9,515 nucleotides of DNA, from assembly GCA_944325295.1 (NCBI GenBank), contig CALUZL010000035.1, forward strand, positions 1-9,515, read 5' to 3'. Positions 1-5,749 of this stretch are shown here, one piece after another. How positions within the stretch are numbered: position 1 is the first letter of the stretch; the number at the start of each line of letters is the position of its first letter. Position numbers and translations under genes: made by a program. Source of the DNA: an uncultured Erysipelotrichaceae bacterium. GTDB taxonomy: Bacteria; Bacillota_I; Bacilli_A; Erysipelotrichales; Erysipelotrichaceae. Under the pieces are notes generated by a model, which saw only the letters and a program-made list of their open reading frames with translations, had not been told where the DNA came from and did not search any database.

Positions 1-156
1 ATAGCGGCTGTTGTCAAAGGGCAATTCGATGGGATTGGCCACAAAATGCTCAACATTATTATTCTTTAAAAGTTCTCTTAGTTCTTTGCCCTCTTTTAAC
101 CTTTGCGCGATATCGGCTTCGGTAAAAAGCGGACCGGCATTATAAATATACAACAT
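1..156 (-). CDS. Nucleoside 2-deoxyribosyltransferase-like protein (N-terminal part, runs off left edge)
   Basis: The first 52 codons of a gene that continues beyond the window. The protein begins MLYIYNAGPLFTEADIAQRL, the glycine-proline-leucine-phenylalanine start typical of the nucleoside 2-deoxyribosyltransferase family (first beta strand, then the loop that lines the nucleoside pocket). Family members move a deoxyribose between bases in cytosolic nucleoside salvage; related proteins hydrolyse nucleoside monophosphates. The catalytic glutamate normally lies further downstream and is not visible here, so substrate cannot be stated. The start is well supported: TGGAGG lies 8 bases before the ATG. 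The AEC transporter gene ends 34 bases upstream on the same strand, so the two may be partly co-transcribed, but a good promoter also lies directly before this gene. Confidence 0.7.
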   Translation of the reverse strand, partial: MLYIYNAGPLFTEADIAQRLKEGKELRELLKNNNVEHFVANPIELPFDNSRY

Positions 157-175
157 GCAGTTTACCTCCATACCT

Positions 176-204
176 ATTATATGATCTTGATCACAAGATG
201 GTAA
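176..204 (-). promoter_or_regulatory. Sigma-A-type promoter for the deoxyribosyltransferase-like gene
   Basis: Read on the minus strand, TTACCA (199-204) and a perfect TATAAT (176-181) are separated by 17 bases. The -35 lies inside the last codons of the transporter gene. Transcription would start near 169, leaving a leader of about 13 bases that carries TGGAGG. The spacer contains the short inverted repeat TGATCTTGATCA, which could be an operator, though nothing shows it. Confidence 0.5.
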
Positions 205-1126
205 ATATCGTTTCCATAACACTCATCAAAATAACCAAGGTGATCGTCGACAAAAGCGTTGAAACCAAGACAGCCGAACTGGCAAACGGTTCATTGCCTT
301 TATACCTCTTGGAAAAACTGGCACAGGTACTTCCAACCGGCATTCCCATGAGCAAGACGATGATCGCTGTGGTCATAAAGTCAAAGTGTAAAAGGACACA
401 AAGACCTAAGACGACAAGCGGGATCGCAAAAAGGCGGATGAGACAGACGACTGTGATCTTTTCGATCATGTCTTTAGTAATTGTGATCTTTTCTGCCAGC
501 ATACTTCCCACAAGCATCAAAGAAAAAGGGCCAAGACATGCGGCGATATTGGCTAAAGCCGTATAGGCAGGTCCTTCGAGTTTGATTCCAAAAAGGACAA
601 AGACAAGGCCGATGGCCATGGCGATGATAATACGGTTGGTTATAAGGGCATGCACGATCTCTTTAAAGCTTCTTTTCAGTGACGGATTGAAGATACTTTC
701 GCCGGCACTGTAAGCCATGATCCTGGTCGGAATCAAAAAGACGTTGCAGCAGACGACGCCGACGGAGCCAAACAGTGCTTCAATGACCGGTGTTCCGATA
801 AGGCCGCCATTACTTACTAGCATGCCATAATGCAAGACGGCCGACTCACTTGGCGAAAACCAAGACCATTTTATCTTAGTCAGCAAATACAAGACAGTCT
901 CGATAACGATAGCTGTTGCCAAGATCAAAGCCAAAGAAGTCAAAAGATCAAGACTCATATTTTTGACAAAAGAAATGAAAACACTTGTCGGAAGCAAGAC
1001 ACCGACAGTCATGTCCGAAACAAAGACTTGAGCGTGGGCGGTAAAGATCTTCGTCTTGTAAAGAACGAAACCGATTATCAGATAGATGATGATCGTTAGT
1101 TGTGTGTTGATCAGTGCGCCAGTCAT
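191..1126 (-). CDS. AEC-family (auxin efflux carrier-like) membrane transporter
   Basis: A 311-residue, strongly hydrophobic protein with about ten predicted membrane helices in two groups, separated by a more polar stretch around residues 145-160 (SLKRSFKEIVH region). This is the usual length and layout of the AEC family, which includes bacterial malate and other organic-acid permeases and plant PIN-like carriers. The SNGGLIGTPVIEALFG segment near residues 105-120 matches the family's conserved helix break rich in N, G and P, and the MGMPVGS segment near 260 is its counterpart in the second half. Substrate cannot be told from sequence; AEC members are commonly annotated as transporters of unknown solute. 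The start is supported by an AAGGGGG ribosome site 7 bases upstream and by a promoter at 1155-1183. It is followed 34 bases on by the deoxyribosyltransferase-like gene, but a role in nucleoside uptake would be speculation. Confidence 0.9.
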   Translation of the reverse strand: MTGALINTQLTIIIYLIIGFVLYKTKIFTAHAQVFVSDMTVGVLLPTSVFISFVKNMSLDLLTSLALILATAIVIETVLYLLTKIKWSWFSPSESAVLHYGMLVSNGGLIGTPVIEALFGSVGVVCCNVFLIPTRIMAYSAGESIFNPSLKRSFKEIVHALITNRIIIAMAIGLVFVLFGIKLEGPAYTALANIAACLGPFSLMLVGSMLAEKITITKDMIEKITVVCLIRLFAIPLVVLGLCVLLHFDFMTTAIIVLLMGMPVGSTCASFSKRYKGNEPFASSAVLVSTLLSTITLVILMSVMETIFTIL

Positions 1127-1154
1127 AATAATCCCCCTTTTTATTGACCTGTGA

Positions 1155-1183
1155 ATTATAACGCTAAGTAGAGGATTTTACAA
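1155..1183 (-). promoter_or_regulatory. Sigma-A-type promoter of the AEC transporter gene
   Basis: On the minus strand TTGTAA (1178-1183) and TATAAT (1155-1160) are 17 bases apart, an almost consensus arrangement. The predicted start near 1148 gives a leader of about 20 bases that contains the AAGGGGG ribosome site of the transporter gene. There is no room for a riboswitch in this leader. Confidence 0.7.
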
Positions 1184-1196
1184 TTTCAGGCAGGAG

Positions 1197-1251
1197 AGTC
1201 TTTGGTGATGACAGGCATATCTAAAGGATATCTGATCTTTAGGTAAAGACT
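1197..1251. repeat. Interrupted inverted repeat of unknown role
   Basis: Outer arms AGTCTTT (1197-1203) and AAAGACT (1245-1251) are perfect inverts. Directly inside the right arm an inner pair, ATCTAAAG (1219-1226) and CTTTAGGT (1237-1244), has one wobble position. Folded as RNA this is a 7 + 8 bp stem with a 10-base loop and a 15-base bulge on one side. A competing hairpin ATATC/GATAT (1217-1231) shares the inner arm. It lies upstream of the transporter promoter and downstream of the tRNA terminator, so it is not in any transcript I can predict. It may be an operator region, a decayed structured RNA, or chance. Confidence 0.35.
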
Positions 1252-1340
1252 GCTTGGCCGTTTTTGCGATACATATTATCTTTTTGTTAAACAGATCAGA
1301 GGGAATCTTTGATGATATGTCCAAAATATGTCGAAAACGC

Positions 1341-1399
1341 CAAAAATAAAAACGTGTCTCACGAGATACATTGATGTTTTCGATAATGTGAAACACGTT
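1341..1399 (-). terminator. Intrinsic terminator downstream of tRNA-Arg
   Basis: On the minus strand AACGTGTTTCAC (1388-1399) pairs with GTGAGACACGTT (1351-1362) over 12 bp with one U-G wobble, and the second arm runs straight into TTTATTTTTG (1341-1350). The loop is long (25 bases), longer than usual for a terminator, but stem position, strand and U-rich tail fit. It begins 11 bases after the CCA end of the tRNA and would also end any read-through from the queuosine operon. Confidence 0.6.
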
Positions 1400-1410
1400 A
1401 ACAAATAAAA

Positions 1411-1487
1411 TGGCGTCCACGAAGGGACTCGAACCCCAGACCGTACGCTTAGAAGGCGTATGCTCTATCCAGCTGAGCTACGTAGAC
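1411..1487 (-). tRNA. tRNA-Arg (anticodon UCU)
   Basis: A complete 77-base cloverleaf with encoded CCA. The acceptor stem GTCTACG/CGTGGAC has one T-G wobble. The D arm is GCTC...GAGC. The anticodon stem TACGC/GCGTA encloses the loop CTTCTAA, giving anticodon TCT at positions 34-36, which reads AGA and AGG. The T loop is TTCGAGT. The T stem TGGGG/CCCTT has a T-T mismatch and a G-T wobble at its outer end, leaving three strong pairs. Otherwise all conserved positions look normal and the gene has its own promoter and terminator, so I take it to be functional. It is not a queuosine-containing tRNA (those have GUN anticodons), so its place behind the queuosine genes is probably coincidental. Confidence 0.96.
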
Positions 1488-1500
1488 ACTTAGCTAAGAT

Positions 1501-1529
1501 ATAATAGCATCTAAGCAGTTAAGATTCAA
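1501..1529 (-). promoter_or_regulatory. Promoter of tRNA-Arg, with extended -10
   Basis: On the minus strand TTGAAT (1524-1529) and TATTAT (1501-1506) are 17 bases apart, and the -10 is preceded by TGC, making an extended -10. Transcription would begin near 1494, about seven bases before the mature tRNA. The -35 overlaps the queH stop codon, so tRNA transcription starts at the very end of the queuosine operon. A perfect CTTAGCTAAG palindrome covers 1489-1498. Confidence 0.75.
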
Positions 1530-2134
1530 GTTTTTTTCTTGCTTTGGGAGACCTTGTAGGTGTAGATACAACCGCAATAATCCTGATGGTAAAGATCAAG
1601 TTCGCGGTTCATTTTGTTATTTATATCGATACCTCTATCTTTCTTGAAATCGGCAAAGAGATACTTGGTCTTGCCCTTGGCGATCATCTTACCAAGACGG
1701 TTGATGTAGTCAGCGTTTTTATGGTTGGATATCGACATGACGGTAGTGAAGTAGTCAAAACCGTTTTTAGCGGCATAGTCATAGGAGCGTTTCATCCTCT
1801 TTCCATAACAATACACACACCGCTTGCCACCCTCTTTCATCGGCCCGTATTTCTTGAGTCCTTCTTGGTAATCGTCATCGTATGGCGGAATGACAAGTTT
1901 CATATCGGTATTCAGATGGTCAAGATACCTTTCGAGTTCACCGAGCCGTTTTGCATACTCATCATAGGAGTAGATGTTCGGGTTTTCATAGTAGATCACG
2001 ATCTTGAAGTACTTGTTTAAAAGTACTAAGGGGTAGACACTGCAAGGAGCACAGCACACATGCAAAAGCAGAGTCGGACGACCTTTGATCTTTTCTAATT
2101 CTCTTTTGAATAAACGGTTATAATTCTCACTCAT
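1526..2134 (-). CDS. queH: Epoxyqueuosine reductase QueH
   Basis: A 202-residue protein of the QueH (formerly DUF208) family, which reduces epoxyqueuosine in tRNA to queuosine and replaces the unrelated cobalamin-dependent QueG in many bacteria. The diagnostic LLLHVCCAPCS motif lies at residues 22-32, with the adjacent cysteines C27 and C28. The RCVYC motif supplies C106 and C109. In characterised QueH these four cysteines bind the [4Fe-4S] cluster. The NPNIY segment (51-55), the TVMSISNHK segment (131-139) and the C-terminal DYCGC motif (185-189) are also family hallmarks. I start at the ATG at 2134, which overlaps the end of queA by 8 bases; an upstream TTG at 2158 would add eight unconserved residues. 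There is no clear ribosome site, so translation is probably coupled to queA. Third gene of the tgt-queA-queH operon; no terminator is seen before the tRNA. Confidence 0.95.
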   Translation of the reverse strand: MSENYNRLFKRELEKIKGRPTLLLHVCCAPCSVYPLVLLNKYFKIVIYYENPNIYSYDEYAKRLGELERYLDHLNTDMKLVIPPYDDDYQEGLKKYGPMKEGGKRCVYCYGKRMKRSYDYAAKNGFDYFTTVMSISNHKNADYINRLGKMIAKGKTKYLFADFKKDRGIDINNKMNRELDLYHQDYCGCIYTYKVSQSKKKT

Positions 2135-3155
2135 TGTCAATAAACATACTATCACCAAAGGAGAAGAAACGATAGTTATTAGCGATCGCGATCTTGTAGG
2201 TATCTAGGATCATCTCCCTTGAAGCAAAGGCGCTGATCATCATGATCAGGGTCGATTTGGGCAAGTGGAAATTGGTGATCAGGGCATCGATCGCCTTGAA
2301 TTTGTAGGGTGGATAGATGTAGATGTTTGTCGCTTCGCGGCAGGCTTTAAAAGTGCCGTAATTGTTCATGATACTTTCAAGAGTTCTGGTCGAAGTCGTG
2401 CCGACAGCAATGATCCGTCTGCCCTCTTTTTTGGCAAGGTTTAAGATGTCGGCGGTCTCTTGAGTCATTTCGTACTCTTCAGAGTGCATGTGGTGATTTT
2501 CAACCTCGTCTTCTTTTACCGGTCTGAAGGTGCCAAGTCCGACATGAAGAGTTATATCGGTTATGATAACGCCTTTTGCGCTGAGCTCTTGGTTGAGTTT
2601 TTCGGTAAAGTGTAAACCTGCCGTCGGGCAGGCTGCAGAGCCGTTTACCTTGGCATACACTGTTTGATAGCGATCTTTGTCTTTGAGTTTTTCATGGATG
2701 TAAGGCGGAAGGGGCATTGAGCCGATCTTATCGAGTATTTCCATGAGGATGCCCTCGTAGTGGAACTTAAAGATCCTGATGCCCTCATCTTTGACTTCGA
2801 TACATTCAGCTTTTAAGATGTCATCAAAATCGATAATAGTACCCTGTTTTATGGCTTTGGCATTGCCGCAAAGACATTCGACGACATCGTTTTCTTTGAT
2901 CTTTAAGATCAGAAGTTCAACATGGGCACCGGTTCCCTCTTTGATGCCAAACAGTCTTGCAGGGATAACTTTGGAATTGTTGCGCACTAAGACATCTCCG
3001 GGCTTTAGATAATCGATGATGTCATGGAAGCGGCGATGTTCGATCGCCCCGGTTTCTTTATGCAAGATCAAAAGTTTGGAATTGTCGCGCTTTTCGCTGG
3101 GGTGTTGGGCGATCAACTCTTCGGGTAAATAAAAATCAAAATCTTCTACTTTCAT
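2127..3155 (-). CDS. queA: S-adenosylmethionine:tRNA ribosyltransferase-isomerase QueA
   Basis: A 342-residue protein of normal QueA length. QueA transfers and rearranges the ribosyl group of S-adenosylmethionine onto the preQ1 base already in tRNA, giving epoxyqueuosine. Family signatures in order: DFYLPEELIAQ at 7-17, the NNSKVIPARLFG segment at 59-70, GSAACPTAGLHFT at 172-184, the HVGLGTFRPV segment at 204-213, HMHSE at 222-226, the ITNFHLPKSTL segment at 293-303, and YRFFSFGD at 328-335. The common form of the third motif is GSVAAPTAGLHFT, so C176 replaces alanine; the rest is intact and I expect an active enzyme. Its ATG overlaps the tgt stop (TAATG), and AGAGG lies about 7 bases before it inside tgt, so the two are translationally coupled. 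It overlaps queH by 8 bases downstream. Confidence 0.97.
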   Translation of the reverse strand: MKVEDFDFYLPEELIAQHPSEKRDNSKLLILHKETGAIEHRRFHDIIDYLKPGDVLVRNNSKVIPARLFGIKEGTGAHVELLILKIKENDVVECLCGNAKAIKQGTIIDFDDILKAECIEVKDEGIRIFKFHYEGILMEILDKIGSMPLPPYIHEKLKDKDRYQTVYAKVNGSAACPTAGLHFTEKLNQELSAKGVIITDITLHVGLGTFRPVKEDEVENHHMHSEEYEMTQETADILNLAKKEGRRIIAVGTTSTRTLESIMNNYGTFKACREATNIYIYPPYKFKAIDALITNFHLPKSTLIMMISAFASREMILDTYKIAIANNYRFFSFGDSMFIDNE

Positions 3156-4282
3156 TAAAAACCTCTTTCATCGAAAGGATATTTTTTCAATATCATTTCT
3201 TTGTATTCTAAGAAACGATCGTTTTTGATGGCTTCTCTTGCGCCCTCCATGATCCTTATGAGGAAGCGAAGGTTGTGGATCGACATCAAGCGCATGCCAA
3301 GACCCTCTTTAGTTCGGAAGAGATGGTTGATATAAGCCTTGGTATAGTTTCGACAACACTCACAATCGCACTCCTTATCGACCGGGGTAAAATCTTGGGC
3401 GTAGATCATCTTTTTGATGTTTATACGCCCTTCGCTTGTCATCAGAGTCCCGTGTCTTGCGATCCTAGTCGGCAAGACGCAATCGAACATATCGACTCCT
3501 CTTTCGATTCCGTTTAAAAGATCGTTTACAGCGCCGACGCCCATCAAATAGCGCGGTTTATCTTGCGGGAGATAGCGGATCGCATCTTCGACCATCTTAT
3601 ACATCGTCGGTTTATCTTCACCGACCGAGGTGCCGCCAATCGAATAGCCGTCAAAATCCATCGCTGCCAACTCTTTGGCACAATACTCACGAAGATCTTG
3701 ATATTCGCCACCCTGGACGATCCCAAACAGAGCTTGATCGTTTAACGTATGGACATCTTTGCCTCTTTTTGCCCATCTCAGAGTCCTTTCGGTCGAGTTT
3801 TTTGTGTATTCATAAGTACTGGGATAGGGGATACACTCATCAAAGGACATCGCTATATCACTGTGTAAGTTCATCTGGATCTCGATACTCTTCTCTGGCG
3901 AAAGGAACAGCGTACTTCCATCTAAATGCGATTTAAAGGTAACGCCTTCTTCTTTGATCTTGCGCGAGTCAGCCAAAGAGAAGACCTGAAAGCCGCCGCT
4001 GTCGGTGAGGATCGGACCGTCATAATTCATGAAAGCGTGAAGCCCGCCGGCTTTTTTGACGATCTCATCGCCGGGCCTTAACCAGAGATGATAGGTATTT
4101 GAGAGAATGATTGCCGCTTTGATATTTTTAAGGTCGTCACTTGAGAGAAACTTTACGCTGGCAAGGGTACCGACAGGCATGAAGACCGGGGTATCGACGA
4201 TCTTGCCAAAGACGTTGAGCTTGCCAAGACGGGCATTAGAGTTTGCATCGCGATGTAACAATTCATATTTAAAATCTTTCAT
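3155..4282 (-). CDS. tgt: Queuine/preQ1 tRNA-guanine transglycosylase Tgt
   Basis: A 375-residue tRNA-guanine transglycosylase, which exchanges guanine 34 of tRNAs with GUN anticodons for preQ1. Conserved blocks: PVFMPVG at 32-38, SNTYHLWLRPG at 61-71, DSGGFQVFSL at 94-103 (D94, active-site acid), LFGIVQGG at 185-192, YLMGVG at 245-250 and DMFDCVLPTRIARHG at 264-278 (D267 aligns with the nucleophile). Zinc ligands are C305, C307 and C310 (CDCECC) with H336, which has the family's spacing of 26 residues from the third cysteine. A GTG at 4300 could extend the frame by six residues, but it precedes the predicted transcription start. I choose the ATG at 4282, where MKDFKYELLHRD matches the family's usual N-terminus. 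First gene of the operon. With the -10 ending 8 bases before this ATG the mRNA may be leaderless. Confidence 0.97.
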   Translation of the reverse strand: MKDFKYELLHRDANSNARLGKLNVFGKIVDTPVFMPVGTLASVKFLSSDDLKNIKAAIILSNTYHLWLRPGDEIVKKAGGLHAFMNYDGPILTDSGGFQVFSLADSRKIKEEGVTFKSHLDGSTLFLSPEKSIEIQMNLHSDIAMSFDECIPYPSTYEYTKNSTERTLRWAKRGKDVHTLNDQALFGIVQGGEYQDLREYCAKELAAMDFDGYSIGGTSVGEDKPTMYKMVEDAIRYLPQDKPRYLMGVGAVNDLLNGIERGVDMFDCVLPTRIARHGTLMTSEGRINIKKMIYAQDFTPVDKECDCECCRNYTKAYINHLFRTKEGLGMRLMSIHNLRFLIRIMEGAREAIKNDRFLEYKEMILKKYPFDERGF

Positions 4283-4290
4283 ACCTATAA

Positions 4291-4299
4291 ATAATAGCA
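4291..4299 (-). promoter_or_regulatory. Extended -10 promoter of the tgt-queA-queH operon
   Basis: Minus-strand TGC followed by TATTAT (-10 at 4291-4296, TG at 4298-4299) is a good extended -10. The best -35 with a 17-base spacer is TTAATT (4314-4319), a poor match. The -10 ends only 8 bases before the tgt ATG and there is no proper ribosome site, which predicts a leaderless or nearly leaderless message. The same TGCTATTAT string is used by the tRNA-Arg promoter. Confidence 0.6.
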
Positions 4300-4307
4300 C
4301 AACTCCA

Positions 4308-4316
4308 TGGTATAAT
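4308..4316 (+). promoter_or_regulatory. Extended -10 promoter of the rightward membrane protein-exonuclease genes
   Basis: TGGTATAAT (4308-4316) is a perfect extended -10 element. The -35 region (4288-4293, TAAATA) does not match consensus, which is normal for extended -10 promoters. It ends 6 bases before the ATG at 4323, and no ribosome site lies between, so the transcript is predicted to be leaderless. It is interleaved with the opposing tgt promoter; their -10 elements are 14 bases apart, so polymerase probably cannot occupy both at once. Confidence 0.65.
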
Positions 4317-4322
4317 TAAGCG

Positions 4323-4757
4323 ATGAACAGCAAAGAGATCAAAGCCTACAACTTGCCTAAAGATCAAAGGATCATTTACCACATGGAGACTAAACCTTAT
4401 ATTCTTTTGGGCATCTTTTTGACTGTTGGGTTTTTGATGTTTATGGTGAACGGGATGTTGGCGATCGTAATCTGCTCGGTCGTTATCTATGCAATCATCC
4501 TTTTGCCATCCAAGGTCTTGCTTGACTTTACCGATGATTACCTAATCATGTACAATCGCTCCAGCAAAAACGACTGTGTCATGATCTACTATAACGAAAT
4601 CGTATCCTGGACTTATCGAAAAGATATTCGCGAGGATGAACTCATCGTTGAGCTTGTGGATGGGAGCACGGAAAAGGTGGAGTGTTACAGTCGGACAAAG
4701 GTCAGACGGATCATGAGCACTTTTGCCCGTGACAAAGAGATAAAGGTTAAGAAATGA
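4323..4757 (+). CDS. Small membrane protein with two helices and a soluble C-terminal domain, function unknown
   Basis: I do not recognise this 144-residue protein as a named gene. Residues 1-25 are polar. Two hydrophobic segments at about 26-42 and 45-61 are joined by a tight NG turn and form a membrane hairpin. Residues 62-144 alternate in a beta-rich pattern (DFTDDYLIMYN, CVMIYYNEIVSW, ELIVELVDGSTEKVEC) and end in a basic helix. This layout, a hairpin followed by a small beta domain opening with a D-D-L-I strand, resembles bacterial PH-like (DUF304 or YcxB type) membrane proteins; that is inference from pattern. The ATG follows an extended -10 by 6 bases and lacks a ribosome site. A later ATG at codon 21, with AAAGGA 11 bases before it, is a less likely start because it would trim the leader just before the first helix. 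Its stop overlaps the exonuclease start (ATGA), so the two are coupled. Confidence 0.85.
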   Translation: MNSKEIKAYNLPKDQRIIYHMETKPYILLGIFLTVGFLMFMVNGMLAIVICSVVIYAIILLPSKVLLDFTDDYLIMYNRSSKNDCVMIYYNEIVSWTYRKDIREDELIVELVDGSTEKVECYSRTKVRRIMSTFARDKEIKVKK

Positions 4758-5308
4758 AGATCGTTGCGCTTGATTTTGAGACAGCTAATGAAAGTCCGCT
4801 TTCGGCTTGCAGTTTGGGAGTGAGCAGCTATAAAGACGGGGAATTTATCGAAAACAAAGTCATGATGATCTGCCCGCCACCGGCTTACAGGCGTTTTATC
4901 TTTACTTATATCCATCATCTCACTCTGGACGATGTGATCGCCGCTCCGGATTTTGCCTATTATTACAGGGAACTGTGTGAACTTTTTAAGGAAGCGATCT
5001 TAGTCGCTCACAATGCCCGTTTCGATTTGGGTGTGTTGAACAGTCTTTGTGATTATTACGATCTTGAACGTTTTCACAATCTTTATCTCGATACCGTCAA
5101 GATAGCCCGGATCATCTATCCGTTTTTAGACAACCACAAACTGAATACCGTCAGTTCTTACCTCGATATTGAGCTCGATCATCACGAGGCTAAAAGCGAT
5201 TCCATGGCCTGTCTTTTGATCTTGATCAAAGCGATGGAAGATGTGAATTGTTATGAGATCGAAGATTTCTTAAAACAAATTCATCTGAAACCTTCTTACA
5301 ATAGATGA
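4754..5308 (+). CDS. DEDDh 3'-5' exonuclease (DnaQ/polymerase III epsilon-like)
   Basis: A 184-residue stand-alone exonuclease of the RNase T/DnaQ superfamily. All three metal-binding motifs are present: Exo I LDFETA with D7 and E9, Exo II AHNARFD with D91, and Exo III HHEAKSD, where H144 and D149 form the HxAxxD signature of the DEDDh subgroup. The LYLDTVKIAR segment (110-119) is the usual strand and helix between Exo II and Exo III. It is a complete single domain with no BRCT, helicase or GIY-YIG extension, so it could act in repair or RNA trimming rather than as a polymerase subunit; substrate cannot be told. It overlaps the membrane protein gene by four bases (ATGA), with AAAGG 8 bases before the start. 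After its stop there is a 51-base gap with a new promoter. Confidence 0.93.
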   Translation: MKIVALDFETANESPLSACSLGVSSYKDGEFIENKVMMICPPPAYRRFIFTYIHHLTLDDVIAAPDFAYYYRELCELFKEAILVAHNARFDLGVLNSLCDYYDLERFHNLYLDTVKIARIIYPFLDNHKLNTVSSYLDIELDHHEAKSDSMACLLILIKAMEDVNCYEIEDFLKQIHLKPSYNR

Positions 5309-5324
5309 AATCAGTTTCTTTTGT

Positions 5325-5353
5325 TTTACAGGAAGGCGTTTGTATGTTAGTAT
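5325..5353 (+). promoter_or_regulatory. Promoter of the pyrophosphatase-like gene, predicted leaderless
   Basis: TTTACA (5325-5330), a 17-base spacer and TAGTAT (5348-5353) with TGT directly before the -10 give a good -35 and an extended -10. The -10 ends 6 bases before the ATG at 5360. AGGAAGG lies at 5330-5336, more than 20 bases from the start codon and inside the promoter spacer, so it cannot serve as the ribosome site of this transcript. Confidence 0.6.
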
Positions 5354-5359
5354 ATCAAT

Positions 5360-5749
5360 ATGAAAGAACTAGAAAACCAGGCTTATTTTTGGCAGAAGTT
5401 GGATACGTTGTATCTGTCTTCTGATTTGGTGATCACCAACCCCAAGGGCACAAGCGTCGCTGAGTTTCCCGAACTCATCTATCCTTGCGATTTCGGTCAT
5501 TTGAAGATCCTGAGAGCCGACAGAGAAAAGGAGATCGTTTGTTTCCGAGGCAGTTTGGCAGAAGAGATCAACCAGATCGTCGTCTGCGCCAATATCATCG
5601 ACAAGAGTATCGAGGTCAAGCTCTTGGTGGGATGCAATCTTGAAGAGCAGGATGCGATCTTAAGATTTTTGAATTCTTTAGATCTTCAAAAAGCTATTTT
5701 GGTCAGAAGATCTGATGAGACACCCAGTTGGTCAATGAGTGAGGAATAA
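5360..5749 (+). CDS. Inorganic pyrophosphatase-like protein, catalytic residues apparently lost
   Basis: A 129-residue protein resembling the short (about 120-130 residue) family I pyrophosphatase-like proteins of Clostridia and related Bacillota. Shared features are an N-terminal FWQKLDTL helix (10-17), PKGTS (28-32), FPELIYPCDFGHL (36-48) in place of the common FPDFIYPLDYGYL, and a C-terminal EVKLLVGCNLEEQDAI segment followed by ILVRR. Family members usually carry IDRPKG and a DGxGIDVW-type acidic motif; here these read ITNPKG and ADREKEIVCF. The aspartates that would hold metal and pyrophosphate are therefore mostly gone, with only D44 and D54 near the expected places. Hydrolysis looks unlikely, and a binding or regulatory role is possible. 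The frame is intact and has a promoter and terminator, so it is not an obvious pseudogene. Family placement is from memory of motif patterns. Confidence 0.65.
   Translation: MKELENQAYFWQKLDTLYLSSDLVITNPKGTSVAEFPELIYPCDFGHLKILRADREKEIVCFRGSLAEEINQIVVCANIIDKSIEVKLLVGCNLEEQDAILRFLNSLDLQKAILVRRSDETPSWSMSEE

Noticed and set aside
198..1099. Plus-strand open frames at 198-566 and 830-1099
   Set aside because: They are antisense to the AEC gene, lack ribosome sites and have no protein-like composition.
1127..1350. T-box, purine or preQ1 riboswitch in the intergenic region
   Set aside because: No T-box sequence, purine core or preQ1 pseudoknot pattern is visible, and the transporter promoter leaves only about 20 bases of leader.
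1178..1420. Minus-strand open frame of 80 codons between the tRNA and the AEC gene
   Set aside because: It begins with GTG inside the tRNA acceptor stem, runs through the terminator hairpin, has no ribosome site and no recognisable domain.
1544..2020. Plus-strand open frame of 158 codons
   Set aside because: It is antisense to queH, whose motifs are complete, and has no start signals.
2135..2158. TTG start at 2158 for queH
   Set aside because: No ribosome site, rare start codon and unconserved extra residues. The ATG at 2134 gives the usual N-terminus and a short coupling overlap.
4283..4300. GTG start at 4300 for tgt, six residues longer
   Set aside because: It lies upstream of or within the predicted transcription start region, the added residues are not family-like, and MKDFKYELL matches the usual Tgt start.
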